Source: DASPXY01 sp038227745 | Lineage (GTDB): Bacteria; Planctomycetota; Planctomycetia; Gemmatales; Gemmataceae | Assembly (NCBI GenBank): GCA_038227745.1 | Contig: JBBRPS010000017.1 | Location: 1 to 31,406 of the forward strand | Direction: 5' to 3' | DNA: 31,406 nt | Shown: piece by piece, positions 1 through 6,704 of the stretch | Layout: each line of letters begins with the position of its first letter | Position numbering within the stretch: position 1 is the first letter of the stretch | Program-made: the position numbers and the translations under genes | The notes under the pieces: model-generated | What the model was told of the DNA's origin: nothing | The model's input: only the letters and a program-made list of their open reading frames with translations | Databases searched by the model: none

Positions 1-815
1 CGCAGGTAACCGGCGACCAGCGCCGCGGTCCGCTCGCCGGCGGCGTCCTTACCGAGCGCGCGCAGGGCGGTCAGCACCTGCTGGGCGGCGCGGCTGCGGT
101 GGCGCCGGGCCAGGCCGTCGGCGTCCGGGGACAGCCGCCACCATACGACGTACCACGCGACGCACCCCAGCGGCGGCCCCAGCACGAGAGCGGCCAGCAG
201 CGGCAGGTTGAAGCCCTCGCCATGCCCGCCGCGGCGCAGCACCGCCGCGCCGGTCGCCAGGTCGTAGAAGCGCTCGGGCGCCTGTGGCACGCGGGTGACG
301 GCCGGAACCGGCAGCTCCGCCTGCGGCCGCGGCGTCACTTCCAGCGCGATGAACTCGCGCGTGCGCGCCGGCTGGTATCGCCGCAGGCCGTCGTGGTAGT
401 AGACGAACTGCAGCGATGGCAGGTGCTTGACCGCCGTGCTCTTCGGCTTCAGGCGGTAGACGAACTCCCAGGTATTCTCCGCGGGCAGGTGGCGGTCCTT
501 TCCCGGCACGCCCTCGACGTAGAAATCCCTCTCGACGTCCGGCGGGAACAGGCGGAGCTTCGCGCGTTGGGGTTGATGGCCCTTCGGGCCGTTGCCGGTG
601 ATGCGCACGGTCAGCGTCAGCGGATCCTCGACGGCGAGTTTGGTCGGCGCCGCGGCGTAGCTGATGCGGTACGAGCCGACGGCGCCGCTGAAGTTCTCCG
701 GGCGGCCGACCACGGGGGGCGCGTCGGCCTCGTCGTCGCCGGCGCGACAGGGCAGGGCGGTCAGCAACAGCGCCAGGGCGAACCGTGTCGCGGCGCACAG
801 ACTACGGCGTTTCAC
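1..815 (-). CDS. BatD-like membrane protein, C-terminus beyond window
   Basis: This is the start of a secreted, membrane-anchored protein; the visible part is 271 residues and the 3' end lies outside the window. I chose a GTG start at 813-815 because GAGG lies six bases upstream and the next residues form a signal peptide (basic MKRR, then a hydrophobic run to about residue 23). Residues 45-165 look like beta-rich Ig-type repeats (for example LAVEDPLTLTVRITGNGP), as in BatD/oxygen-tolerance proteins. A transmembrane segment follows near residues 203-225 (LPLLAALVLGPPLGCVAWYV), then a basic cytoplasmic tail. It is the last visible gene of the batA-batB-TPR operon, 32 bases after the TPR gene, which is where BatD is expected. 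The family call rests on architecture and position; the protein itself is divergent. No ATG lies in the right place, so ATG-only searches miss this gene. Confidence 0.72.
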   Translation of the reverse strand, partial: MKRRSLCAATRFALALLLTALPCRAGDDEADAPPVVGRPENFSGAVGSYRISYAAAPTKLAVEDPLTLTVRITGNGPKGHQPQRAKLRLFPPDVERDFYVEGVPGKDRHLPAENTWEFVYRLKPKSTAVKHLPSLQFVYYHDGLRRYQPARTREFIALEVTPRPQAELPVPAVTRVPQAPERFYDLATGAAVLRRGGHGEGFNLPLLAALVLGPPLGCVAWYVVWWRLSPDADGLARRHRSRAAQQVLTALRALGKDAAGERTAALVAGYL

Positions 816-847
816 GCGGTCCTCGTACTCTCGTTTGCGCGCTTGCA

Positions 848-1681
848 CTACCAGTCCTTCACGTTCGGCGGCGACCGCGGCGTCAGGCGGCGCTGCTCGC
901 GGCGCTCGCGCTGGATGCGCTGCGCCTCCTTCTCCAGGTGCGCCGCGGTGTCCTGTGGATCGAGCGGGGCCAGCTCGTCGCTGTCCGGCAGCGTTTGCAG
1001 GTTGCCCTTGCCCGGCGCCAGGTCCTTCGTCTCGACTGCCTTCTGCTGGCCCTTCGCCAGGTCCTTCAGCAGGGCCTGCCCCTTGTTGCCGTACTTACCT
1101 TTTTGCAACGCCGTGTCGCCCTCCTGGCCGGGCGGCTCGTCGTCGCGCTTCTTGTGGCGCGGGTCGTCCTGGTCCTCGTTGGGCTTCGGCCCGGGGCTGC
1201 TCGGGTTCGCCATCGCCTTGCCCAGCAGCAGCCGCGCCAGCTCCAGGTTGTAGGCCGCCCGCTCGCGCAACTCGGCGTCCACGGCCTGGAGGCGGCAGGT
1301 GCGCAGGCAGCGCACCGCCGCCGCGAGCGCCCGCGCGTCCGTGCCGTCCTCCACCTGCAGCAGACTCGTGCCAAGGTCGTAGAGGGCACGCAGCCGCCGC
1401 GGCGTCGGCGCCGCGCCGTCGTCCAGGCAGCGGCGGTAGCATAACTCGGCCTCGCGGTAGCGCCCCAGGCGGTACAGGGCGGCGGCCTTGTTGAACGCCA
1501 CCAACCCCGGATCCTGCGCCGTCTCCTCGGCGAGGCCGTACAGGTGGATGGCCGTGGTGTAATCCTTGCGCGCGAACGCGGCGTTGCCCTGGCGCACCAG
1601 GTCGAGCTCCGGCTGCGGTGCGGCGCCGAGCAGCAGCAGCACGAGGGTCCCCAGCCACAGGGCGCGGTGCGGTGAAATCAT
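848..1681 (-). CDS. TPR-repeat Bat operon protein (BatC/BatE-like)
   Basis: This is a 277-residue tetratricopeptide protein. The reading frame stays open far upstream, but the true start is the ATG at 1679-1681. It overlaps the batB stop codon in an ATGA and has a GGGAGA ribosome site seven bases before it. Residues 7-22 form a signal peptide or signal anchor. Residues 26-110 form two to three TPR units (ELDLVRQGNAAFARKDYTTA, LVAFNKAAALYRLGRYREAE, LRALYDLGTSLLQ). The C-terminal half is highly charged, low complexity and rich in K, E and D. TPR proteins encoded directly after BatB are named BatC or BatE and are thought to scaffold the VWA proteins on the outer face of the membrane; that role is inferred here. 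The four-base overlap implies translational coupling to batB. Confidence 0.82.
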   Translation of the reverse strand: MISPHRALWLGTLVLLLLGAAPQPELDLVRQGNAAFARKDYTTAIHLYGLAEETAQDPGLVAFNKAAALYRLGRYREAELCYRRCLDDGAAPTPRRLRALYDLGTSLLQVEDGTDARALAAAVRCLRTCRLQAVDAELRERAAYNLELARLLLGKAMANPSSPGPKPNEDQDDPRHKKRDDEPPGQEGDTALQKGKYGNKGQALLKDLAKGQQKAVETKDLAPGKGNLQTLPDSDELAPLDPQDTAAHLEKEAQRIQRERREQRRLTPRSPPNVKDW

Positions 1682-2820
1682 GGTCGCTTCTCCCTCGTTC
1701 CCGGTCGCGCGCCGGGCCGTGCCTTTCCCTCGGCCGGCGCCTGCGGGGGGCGGCCGCGGCCGACGGCGAGCGAGACGGTCAGCAGTGCCAGGGCCGTGCC
1801 GAAGAACCACGGGTAGCGCGGGTGGTAGACGGCGAGCGCCACCTCGCGGTCGCCGTGGCGCGCCCGGTCCTCGAAGATCTCGCGGTACAGCGCCCCCTGC
1901 GGCAGCGGCCGCGTCCGCGCGGGAAAGTAGGCCGCGCCCGTGCGCCGGGCGATCTCCTGCAGGGGTAGCTCCTCCAGGCGCGTCCTGATCTCCCGGTCGC
2001 CGAACTGCAGCGGGCCAACGGGCGTCGGGATGGGGCTGCCGTTCTTCGGGTCGCCGACGCCCAGGCAGTACACGGGGACCGCCGCGTCCTTCGCCGCGGC
2101 CGCCCCTTCCGCCCACTCCTCGTCGCCCGCGGGGTCGTCGCCATCGGAGACGAGAAGGACGTCCTGGTAGCCCGCGGAGAGCGGTTCGTGGACCGCGAGG
2201 GCCAGGCGCAGGGCGGCGCCGATGCGCGTGCCGGACGTCTGCTCCTCGCCCAGTGGGCGCAGCTCGGGCGGCAGGTAGTCGGCGTCCTGGCGGCGCACAG
2301 CGTCGCGGAAGTGGTCGTAGTCGTGCGTCAGCGGACAGACCAGCTTCGCGCGGGCCGCAAACACCACCAGGGCGACGCGGTGGCCGCCGCGCTTTTGCAG
2401 TGCGTCGGCGAGCGTGAACAGGGCACGGCGGGCGAGTTCCAGGCGGCTAGGCTGCTCGGCGAGCATGCTGCGGCTGAGGTCGAGCACGACGACGAGGTCG
2501 CGCCCGGCGGCCGCCTGCTGCGACGGGTCGCTCCCCCAGCGCGGGCCGGCGACGCCGAGCACGAGGGCGGTCAGGGCGGTGCTCCAGCAGAAGCTGCGCA
2601 GGGTGTTCCAGCCGCGCCCGGGCGCGGTCAGGCCGCGCAGCGCCAGGGCCGTCCCAAGGTGGCGCAGGTCGCGGCGGCGGCGGTACCAGGCGCGGATGCC
2701 GAGCACCCACAGCACGGGCTGCGCCGCCAGCAACCAGATCGCCGCGGGGTACGCCAGCCGGCTGACCATGGTCTCCAGCAGCGTCCGCAGCAGCGACAGC
2801 GTCTCGCCCACTCCGCCCAT
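1678..2820 (-). CDS. batB: VWA-domain membrane protein BatB
   Basis: A von Willebrand factor A protein of the BatB type, about 380 residues. Order: a hydrophobic N-terminal segment (AAIWLLAAQPVLWVLGI), an arginine-rich turn, a second membrane segment (TALTALVLGVAGPRWG), the VWA domain, and a C-terminal membrane segment (PWFFGTALALLTVSLAVG). The metal-ion-dependent adhesion site is intact: DLSRS follows VVVL, a Thr follows in the second loop (SGTRIG), and DVLLVSDGDD supplies the third Asp. The start is uncertain. I give the ATG ending at 2820; a GTG four codons upstream (2832) and an ATG 17 codons further in (2769) are also in frame, and none has a strong ribosome site. The gene lies downstream of batA across a 180-base gap holding a rearranged hairpin. 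It overlaps the TPR gene by four bases. Confidence 0.88.
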   Translation of the reverse strand: MGGVGETLSLLRTLLETMVSRLAYPAAIWLLAAQPVLWVLGIRAWYRRRRDLRHLGTALALRGLTAPGRGWNTLRSFCWSTALTALVLGVAGPRWGSDPSQQAAAGRDLVVVLDLSRSMLAEQPSRLELARRALFTLADALQKRGGHRVALVVFAARAKLVCPLTHDYDHFRDAVRRQDADYLPPELRPLGEEQTSGTRIGAALRLALAVHEPLSAGYQDVLLVSDGDDPAGDEEWAEGAAAAKDAAVPVYCLGVGDPKNGSPIPTPVGPLQFGDREIRTRLEELPLQEIARRTGAAYFPARTRPLPQGALYREIFEDRARHGDREVALAVYHPRYPWFFGTALALLTVSLAVGRGRPPQAPAEGKARPGARPGTREKRP

Positions 2821-2866
2821 CTGTGCAAGCACCCCGTTGGTCTTGAGCCCCGAAGCTATCCCATCT

Positions 2867-2971
2867 CGCTCGTTTAGCCTCGCTCGTTTAGCCGCGAGCG
2901 GTGAGCCAGATCCCGCTACGCGGGGGCGAGCGCGGGGCCCACGCTCGCCCGAGGCTCGCGGCTAAACGAGC
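2867..2971. repeat. Rearranged GTTTAGCCGCG hairpin between batA and batB
   Basis: The element has 18-base outer arms at 2882-2899 and 2954-2971 that pair perfectly. Inside lies a 9-base stem, GGGCGAGCG at 2924-2932 with CGCTCGCCC at 2942-2950. The right half (2924-2968) matches the moxR-DUF58 hairpin at 11145-11189 with only two differences in 45 bases. The left half differs and carries GCCGCGAGCGGTGAG, also seen at 6667-6681. The arm start CTCGTTTAGCC is duplicated in tandem at 2869-2893. It looks like a mosaic of two related elements. Confidence 0.8.
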
Positions 2972-3016
2972 GCGCTTGAGCCATGCGGCCCTCAGTAAGA
3001 GCTTCCCGGCAACACC

Positions 3017-4051
3017 TCACGGCAAGCGCCGCCACCGCGTCAGGTCGAGCATCTGCACCCCCAGCAGCAGGGCGAACGCCGCCAGGCCGAACCACGGATA
3101 CCACTCGGCGTAACGCCGGTACTGAAAGCTCTCGATCTCGCGCCGCTCCAGCCGGTCGATCTGGCCGCACACGTCCAGCAGCGCCTGCGTGTTGTCGGCC
3201 TGGAAGTAGCGGCCCTTCGTCATCCGCGCCACCTCCTGCAGCGTCTTCTTCGCGCTCAGACGGTCCGCGGCGGAGGTCTCGGCCGCCCCATCCCCGTCCT
3301 TCGGCGGCGCGTCGCTGCCGGCGTCGATGGTGTAGATCGGCACGCTCATGTTGCCGGCCAGCTGCGCCGCCTGGCGCGGCTTGAGGGCTGGCGGCGGCAC
3401 GTTGTGTTCGCCGTCGGTCAGCAGCACCATGACGCGCCGCCGACCTGCTGCGGGCCGGAGGCGGTGCAGTCCCCAGGCGATCGCGTCGCCGATGTTCGTC
3501 CGCCCTTCCTCGGGCAGCGTCCGCGGCTCCTCGCCGTCCAGCAGTTGCAGCAGCACGGGATGGCTCAGGGTCAGCGGGCAGACGCTTTCGGGCATGGTGG
3601 CGAACGTCACCAGCGCCAGCAGGTCGTTGCGCCGCCCCTCCAGCCGCTCGCCGCCGACGCCCGCGCCCCCCTCGACGAACAGGCGCAGGGCCTTCTTGAC
3701 GGCGTCGAGGCGCCGGACCGGCACGCCCTGCCAGGTGAAGTCGCGCTCCGCCATGCTGCCGCTGACGTCCACGACCAGCACGATCGCGATGCCCTCGGTC
3801 GGGATGCGCGACCCCGGGTCGGGCCAGCGCGGGCCGGCCAGGGCGACGATGAGCAGCAGCAGTGCCAGGCCGCGCAGCGCCAGCCCGCCCCAAAATGCGA
3901 CGCGGCTGCGGCCGTGCGGCAGGGCAGTCAGGGGCCTCGTGTCGGAGAAGCGCAGGGCGGCCGGCCGGCGCCGCAGCCACCACCACAGTAACGGCGGCAG
4001 CAGCAGCACGAGCAGGAGCCACAGCGGTTGCGCGAAATACGGCAGCGCCAA
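3017..4051 (-). CDS. batA: VWA-domain membrane protein BatA
   Basis: A 344-residue VWA protein of the BatA type and the first gene of the minus-strand Bat operon. The start is TTG at 4049-4051, supported by a very good ribosome site (AAAGGAGAT, seven bases upstream). Residues 8-26 form a membrane segment (LWLLLVLLLPPLLWWWL), followed by the usual basic turn and RFSD motif. A second segment lies at 57-73. The VWA domain has an intact MIDAS: DVSGS at 95-99, a Thr in EEGRTNIGDAI, and LLTDGEHN. In canonical BatA/BatB proteins a long loop follows the DxSxS motif, as seen here (ERDFTWQGVPVRRLDAVK). A C-terminal membrane segment precedes the basic end. It is thought to work with MoxR and DUF58, encoded here in the divergent operon at 9997-12582. 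Confidence 0.9.
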   Translation of the reverse strand: MALPYFAQPLWLLLVLLLPPLLWWWLRRRPAALRFSDTRPLTALPHGRSRVAFWGGLALRGLALLLLIVALAGPRWPDPGSRIPTEGIAIVLVVDVSGSMAERDFTWQGVPVRRLDAVKKALRLFVEGGAGVGGERLEGRRNDLLALVTFATMPESVCPLTLSHPVLLQLLDGEEPRTLPEEGRTNIGDAIAWGLHRLRPAAGRRRVMVLLTDGEHNVPPPALKPRQAAQLAGNMSVPIYTIDAGSDAPPKDGDGAAETSAADRLSAKKTLQEVARMTKGRYFQADNTQALLDVCGQIDRLERREIESFQYRRYAEWYPWFGLAAFALLLGVQMLDLTRWRRLP

Positions 4052-4517
4052 GCCCGATCTCCTTTCCCTCTGAACTCCCCCCGACCGATTACGGTCCCCG
4101 CAGCAAACCGAGTGCCGGTTGTGCCTTTCTCGGGGAGGTGAGGCCGTTCTTCAGCCCTTCATTCTATCGCCGTGCGCGCCGTCATGCAGGCTCCCCGTCG
4201 GCCCGCGCCTCGCGGTGCCGAAAGAATCTCCAGCGCTGGTCAAGGCGTGACCGCGCCCCCCGCCTGACCCTTCCCCCGACCCCGCAGGTCCCGTGATAAG
4301 AACCGGCACATCGGGCAGCACAACCGCGCCCGTTTGCCCAATCGGAGATGTTTTCCATTTGGTAGCGGCCGGCGCGACTGTTACACTTATCGTTGATACC
4401 TGTCCCCAGTGTCCGACCCCGATTGGCACCCGACACCGTAGCACGGCTCTCCCCGCGAGGGGAGCGCGGCCGGTCCAGGGGCGCCTTGAAGTCCACGCGC
4501 AGCCAGGAGACGTGTCC
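4052..4517. other. Divergent intergenic region between batA and a plus-strand membrane gene
   Basis: These 466 bases separate the minus-strand Bat operon from the plus-strand cluster and should hold promoters for both. The first bases carry the batA ribosome site. GC drops in the middle (4290-4420). A short CTCCCC/GGGGAG inverted repeat sits at 4449-4464. Open frames crossing the region show no recognisable protein, so I treat it as non-coding. I could not identify a convincing -35/-10 pair. Confidence 0.5.
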
Positions 4518-5330
4518 ATGCCAGAATCCCCGCCGTCGAGGGACAAAACCTCCACGCAGAGGACCAGCAGCGCCGCCCGCGACAGTTCCCGCTCTGCCGG
4601 GGCGCCCGCGGTGCAGGTCCGTTACTGCCGCCGTATGAGGCCCCAGAGGGTCTACCCGGTCGTGGTCGGCTGGGCCAGCAAGGGCCGCCCCGCCGCCGAG
4701 CCTATCGTCGTGCGCCTCCTGATGGCCGGCGCTCAGGTGGTGCCCGCCGAGCACACCTTGAACCCCGCCGAGCCGGACGAGAAGGTCACCTTCTACGTCA
4801 CGCCGCTGGCGAAGGGACAGCTCCGCGGCGAGCGCCTGGAAGTGCTCCAGGGCGGTCGCAAGGTGCAGGAGATCAAGCTCCCCTGCAAGGTGACGACGCA
4901 GCGGGCGACGTGGATCTGGCTGCTGCTGACGCTCCTGGTGTGCTGGTTCGTGGTGCCCGCGTATGAGTCCCCCATCAAAGAGCGCAGACCCGCCGTCCAC
5001 GCAGAACTGGGCGACGACGAACTGGTGGAATACTACAACACCCAGACTTCGCTCGCGGTGCGCCTCAACCGCTATCTGCTCCCCGTCCTCCCGCTGATCG
5101 ACCAGCACGCCCCGGGCGTCGCCCGCGGACTCGAGGAGGTCACGGACTACATCGGCGCCTTCTACTCCTGGAGCTACTACGCATCGAAGGATACGATCCC
5201 CCTGCCGGAGATCTTGACAGGCGTCATGGTCTTGTTGACCCTGTTCTCGTGGTGGGTTCATCTGGAGCGCCGCGGGCGCCGGGTCGGCAAACCGCTGCCG
5301 GCATCCGGGGGCGGGGGAGACGACAACTGA
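4518..5330 (+). CDS. Uncharacterised two-TM membrane protein
   Basis: This 270-residue protein is not one I can name. The frame is open from 4293, but the ATG at 4518 is preceded by AGGAGA seven bases upstream and is the likely start. Residues 1-40 are polar and Ser/Arg-rich. About residues 45-125 look like a small beta-sandwich (PIVVRLLMAGAQVVPAEHT, KVTFYVTPLAKGQLRGERLE). A membrane segment follows (ATWIWLLLTLLVCWFVVPAY), then a roughly 80-residue polar region with several Tyr and Trp. A second membrane segment (ILTGVMVLLTLFSWWVHLE) and a Gly/Asp tail end the protein. It faces batA divergently and is followed by a strong hairpin, so it may be its own transcript. The beta domain with membrane anchors recalls Bat-type proteins, but that is only a suggestion. 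Confidence 0.72.
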   Translation: MPESPPSRDKTSTQRTSSAARDSSRSAGAPAVQVRYCRRMRPQRVYPVVVGWASKGRPAAEPIVVRLLMAGAQVVPAEHTLNPAEPDEKVTFYVTPLAKGQLRGERLEVLQGGRKVQEIKLPCKVTTQRATWIWLLLTLLVCWFVVPAYESPIKERRPAVHAELGDDELVEYYNTQTSLAVRLNRYLLPVLPLIDQHAPGVARGLEEVTDYIGAFYSWSYYASKDTIPLPEILTGVMVLLTLFSWWVHLERRGRRVGKPLPASGGGGDDN

Positions 5331-5331
5331 G

Positions 5332-5390
5332 GCCCACTGCGCGGGAAAGCCGCGCCCACTGCGCGGGCGCGGCTTTCCCGCGCAGTGGGC
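5332..5390 (+). terminator. 26-bp perfect hairpin after the 4518-5330 gene
   Basis: Arms 5332-5357 and 5365-5390 are exact reverse complements (26 bases each) around a 7-base loop. The hairpin begins one base after the upstream stop codon. There is no T-tract, so it is either a Rho-independent-like stop lacking the U-run or an RNA-stabilising 3' hairpin. Its arm sequence (GCCCACTGCGCGGGAAAGCC) differs from the other hairpin families in the window. Confidence 0.65.
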
Positions 5391-5465
5391 GGGAGTTGCG
5401 AACTCGGTCCGGGTGGCTAGAATGGAAGGGGAGTTCGACCTTCGGCCAGACATCCGGGAACGGAC

Positions 5466-6392
5466 ATGACGATCTCGCTGACCTGTGCGTGCGGCGCCCA
5501 TCTGGAGGTGGACGACACCTTCGCGGGCCAGACGATTAACTGTCCCGACTGCCAGCGCCCCATCGCCACGCCGCGGCCCGAGCGGGTCGGACTGCAGACC
5601 AGCGGCCTGGCCCTCGCCAGCCTGACCCTCGCCCTCGTCGGTGCCTTCACTCTCTTCGGCACCCTGCTCGCCATCCTCCTCGGCGCCCTCGCGCTGCGCG
5701 CCATGGCGCGACACCCCGACCGCCTCACCGGCAAGGGTTACGCCGTGGCCGGCATTGGCCTGGGCGTGTTCTTCACCGGCCTGACCGCGTTCGCCCTCAG
5801 TTCCGTCGAAGTGTTCCACAACGTCCTCGGCCGGCTGCAGTGGGCCGGCAAGCTGGACTACGCCGGCGGCGACGAGGTCATCCGCAAGACCGAGGGCTTC
5901 GCGATCAAGCGCCCGTCCCCGCGCTGGGGCGTCAAGCGCTCCGACCGCCCAGAAGACGCGCACATCTGGGACGACCTCGTCATGGTGAACGTGGACGAGG
6001 ACGCGCACCTGGTCTGCATCGCCCAGCAACTGGCCGGGGAGACAACGCTCGATCAGTGCCGCCACCAGGCCCAGGCGGAGTTCCGTGAGCAGGACAAGGC
6101 GGGCATCTTCGGCAAACCGGGATTCCTTCGCCGGGGCGTCGTCGAGGTTCTGGAAACCCGGCACCCGCCCCCCGTCCAGAACATGGACATGGTCGAGATC
6201 CTCCTCGACAAGCGCCTGGCCGGGCAGGAGCGGCGCTTCGTCATGCGCGTGATCAAGGACCGGGCGTCGAACACGGCCTTCGTCCTGATCGGCGGGGCAC
6301 GCAAGAGCAACTTTGCCCGGATCGAGCCGGAGATCCGCAAGGCGATGGAGAGTTTTCGGCTGCTCGACGGCGGCGCCGGCAATTTCCGCTGA
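5466..6392 (+). CDS. Zinc-ribbon, DUF4190-type membrane protein
   Basis: A 308-residue protein with three parts. Residues 7-29 are a small zinc ribbon (Cys7, Cys9, Cys26, Cys29: CAC then CPDC). Residues 44-112 hold two hydrophobic stretches separated by a short basic loop with KGYAVAGIGLG, the signature of DUF4190 membrane domains. Residues 145-300 form a soluble alpha/beta domain (HLVCIAQQLAGETTLDQCRH, RRFVMRVIKDRASNTAFVLI) that resembles PsbP/MOG1-like lipid or protein-binding folds, with low certainty. The start is the ATG at 5466; the ribosome site is weak. The next gene starts 12 bases after the stop, so the two are probably co-transcribed. The function is unknown. Zinc-ribbon plus membrane proteins of this kind are common in planctomycetes. 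Confidence 0.82.
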   Translation: MTISLTCACGAHLEVDDTFAGQTINCPDCQRPIATPRPERVGLQTSGLALASLTLALVGAFTLFGTLLAILLGALALRAMARHPDRLTGKGYAVAGIGLGVFFTGLTAFALSSVEVFHNVLGRLQWAGKLDYAGGDEVIRKTEGFAIKRPSPRWGVKRSDRPEDAHIWDDLVMVNVDEDAHLVCIAQQLAGETTLDQCRHQAQAEFREQDKAGIFGKPGFLRRGVVEVLETRHPPPVQNMDMVEILLDKRLAGQERRFVMRVIKDRASNTAFVLIGGARKSNFARIEPEIRKAMESFRLLDGGAGNFR

Positions 6393-6404
6393 GGATGCGC
6401 CTCC

Positions 6405-6659
6405 ATGGCCGTCTGCCTCTACCACTCCGAGCGGCCCGGCATCGGCATCTGCGTGCGCTGCCGGGTCGTCATCTGCGACGAGTGCTGCACCCGCCTGGAC
6501 GGCATCAACCACTGTCACTCCTGCCTGCGGGCGCTGGGGACGAAGCCGCTCGTGGTGCCGCGCGGCGGTTCGGCGGTGCTGACGGCGGCGGTGCTGGGCT
6601 TGCTGGGGCTGGCGTTCGGCGGCGTGTTCTGGCTGGCGCAGGGGCGCCTGGCGCCGTGA
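6405..6659 (+). CDS. Small B-box-like zinc-finger membrane protein
   Basis: An 84-residue protein. Residues 4-40 carry a regular set of metal ligands: Cys4, His7, Cys16, Cys19, Cys24, Cys27/28, His36, Cys37, Cys40. This is the pattern of the bacterial B-box-type zinc finger, which likely binds two zinc ions. A single membrane segment follows at about residues 57-78 (AVLTAAVLGLLGLAFGGVFW), with a four-residue tail. Such proteins are usually encoded beside membrane or transport genes and may hold protein partners at the membrane; no specific role can be read from the sequence. It sits 12 bases after the DUF4190-type gene and 45 bases before the DUF4129 gene, so it probably belongs to the same operon. 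Confidence 0.82.
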   Translation: MAVCLYHSERPGIGICVRCRVVICDECCTRLDGINHCHSCLRALGTKPLVVPRGGSAVLTAAVLGLLGLAFGGVFWLAQGRLAP

Positions 6660-6662
6660 GCG

Positions 6663-6687
6663 TTTCGCCGCGAGCGGTGAGGCGAAA
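6663..6687. repeat. Short hairpin related to the GTTTAGCCGCG family
   Basis: TTTCGCC (6663-6669) pairs with GGCGAAA (6681-6687) around an 11-base loop. The stretch GCCGCGAGCGGTGAG (6667-6681) is identical to 2891-2905 in the batA-batB element. It is therefore probably a short or decayed member of the same family at another gene junction of this operon. Confidence 0.5.
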
Positions 6688-6704
6688 GGACGAGAGGCAG
6701 GGCT

